The position numbers and the translations under genes are program-made. Below are positions 31,456-31,709 of a DNA stretch of 31,709 nt, in pieces; position 1 is the stretch's first letter; each line of letters starts with the position of its first letter. The notes below the pieces were generated by a model, which worked only from the letters and a program-made list of their open reading frames with translations, made no database searches and was not told the DNA's origin. Source of the stretch: JARDZI01 sp041639705 (GTDB lineage Bacteria > Bacillota > Clostridia > Clostridiales > Caloramatoraceae); the NCBI GenBank assembly GCA_041639705.1, contig JBEQBT010000007.1, positions 1 to 31,709 on the forward strand, given 5' to 3'.

Positions 31456-31709
31456 ATGTACGGTTTAGGCGGGTACGGAATGGGTGGAGGAGCTGGCTTT
31501 GGTGGTGGATCTGGTTTTAATGCCTTTACCTGGATTATTTTAATTCTTATCGTTTTACAGTGGTTTAGAGTAGGCAATGTTGTACCAGGAGGAGGATTCC
31601 CTGAAAGTGGATTATTATGCAATGGTGGACTATTTATAATCGCTATATTCCTTCTTGCAGCATGTGGATGCTTTAGAGGACCAATGTTACCAGTTACAGC
31701 TCCAATTAG
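31456..31709 (+). CDS. Two-helix LQWF/NGGLF family protein 7, cut by the window end
   Basis: At least 84 residues, still open at the right edge. The start is glycine-rich (M-Y-G-L-G-G-Y-G-M-G-G-G-A-G-F), then G-F-N-A-F-T-W-I-I-L-I-L-I-V-L-Q-W-F. The linker is followed by G-L-L-C-N-G-G-L-F-I-I-A-I-F-L-L-A-A-C-G-C-F-R-G. The last bases read A-P-I plus AG. Siblings end P-I-R-Y-C, so the next codon is probably AGA and about three codons are missing. The apparent TAG at the edge is out of frame. Start ATG at 31456 behind GGGAGGG. Confidence 0.85.
   Translation, partial: MYGLGGYGMGGGAGFGGGSGFNAFTWIILILIVLQWFRVGNVVPGGGFPESGLLCNGGLFIIAIFLLAACGCFRGPMLPVTAPI

Overview
The window looks like chromosomal DNA from an anaerobic, spore-forming member of the Clostridia. 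The grounds are AT-rich sequence, strong GGAGG-type ribosome sites, a complete 3-methylaspartate route of glutamate fermentation, and a late block of small glycine-rich membrane proteins of the kind seen in spore formers. I cannot name the genus; a Clostridium/Caloramator-type amino-acid fermenter would fit.

Layout. Positions 91-6619 (all minus strand): a C-terminally truncated YegS/DgkB-type lipid kinase, a three-gene MoxR/DUF58/membrane-protein operon, an HD-GYP phosphodiesterase and a ROK glucokinase. A tRNA-Gly(CCC) with its own promoter and terminator lies at 6825-6898. Positions 7081-21075 (minus) hold one long metabolic gene set. In transcription order it is: GntR-type regulator, glmS, glmL, glmE, methylaspartate ammonia-lyase, two-subunit mesaconase, citD-citE-citF (read here as citramalate lyase), a maltose-O-acetyltransferase-like protein, citC, citX, citG. 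Together these turn glutamate into 3-methylaspartate, mesaconate, citramalate, then acetate plus pyruvate. They also supply the mutase chaperone and the full maturation set for the lyase prosthetic group. Four of the five wide gaps in this gene set contain short palindromic MITE-like repeats of three families.

Positions 21276-24782 (minus) encode an unknown 196-aa protein, whose stop codon sits in the loop of its terminator, and an 875-aa secreted protein made of about eight Ig-like (Big_5/SbsA-type) repeats. A small decayed plus-strand reading frame lies between them. From 24955 on the coding strand is plus: a lysine exporter split into two overlapping genes, a DUF1540 protein, then an M23 peptidase translationally coupled to a bactofilin.

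Positions 27690-31709 are the most unusual part. This is a tandem array of ten small genes. Seven encode paralogous two-helix proteins: a glycine-rich start, a helix containing I-L-I-V-L-Q-W, a G/V/P-rich linker, then N-G-G-L-F and a second helix ending in C-x-C. Two encode single-helix proteins starting M-(D/N)-L-G-(S/A)-L-F, one of them histidine-rich, and one encodes an Asn-rich soluble protein. Three of the genes are preceded by a shared element resembling a mother-cell sigma-K promoter. The array continues past the right edge, since the last gene is cut. I infer a late-sporulation or envelope structure; I do not recognise this family by name.
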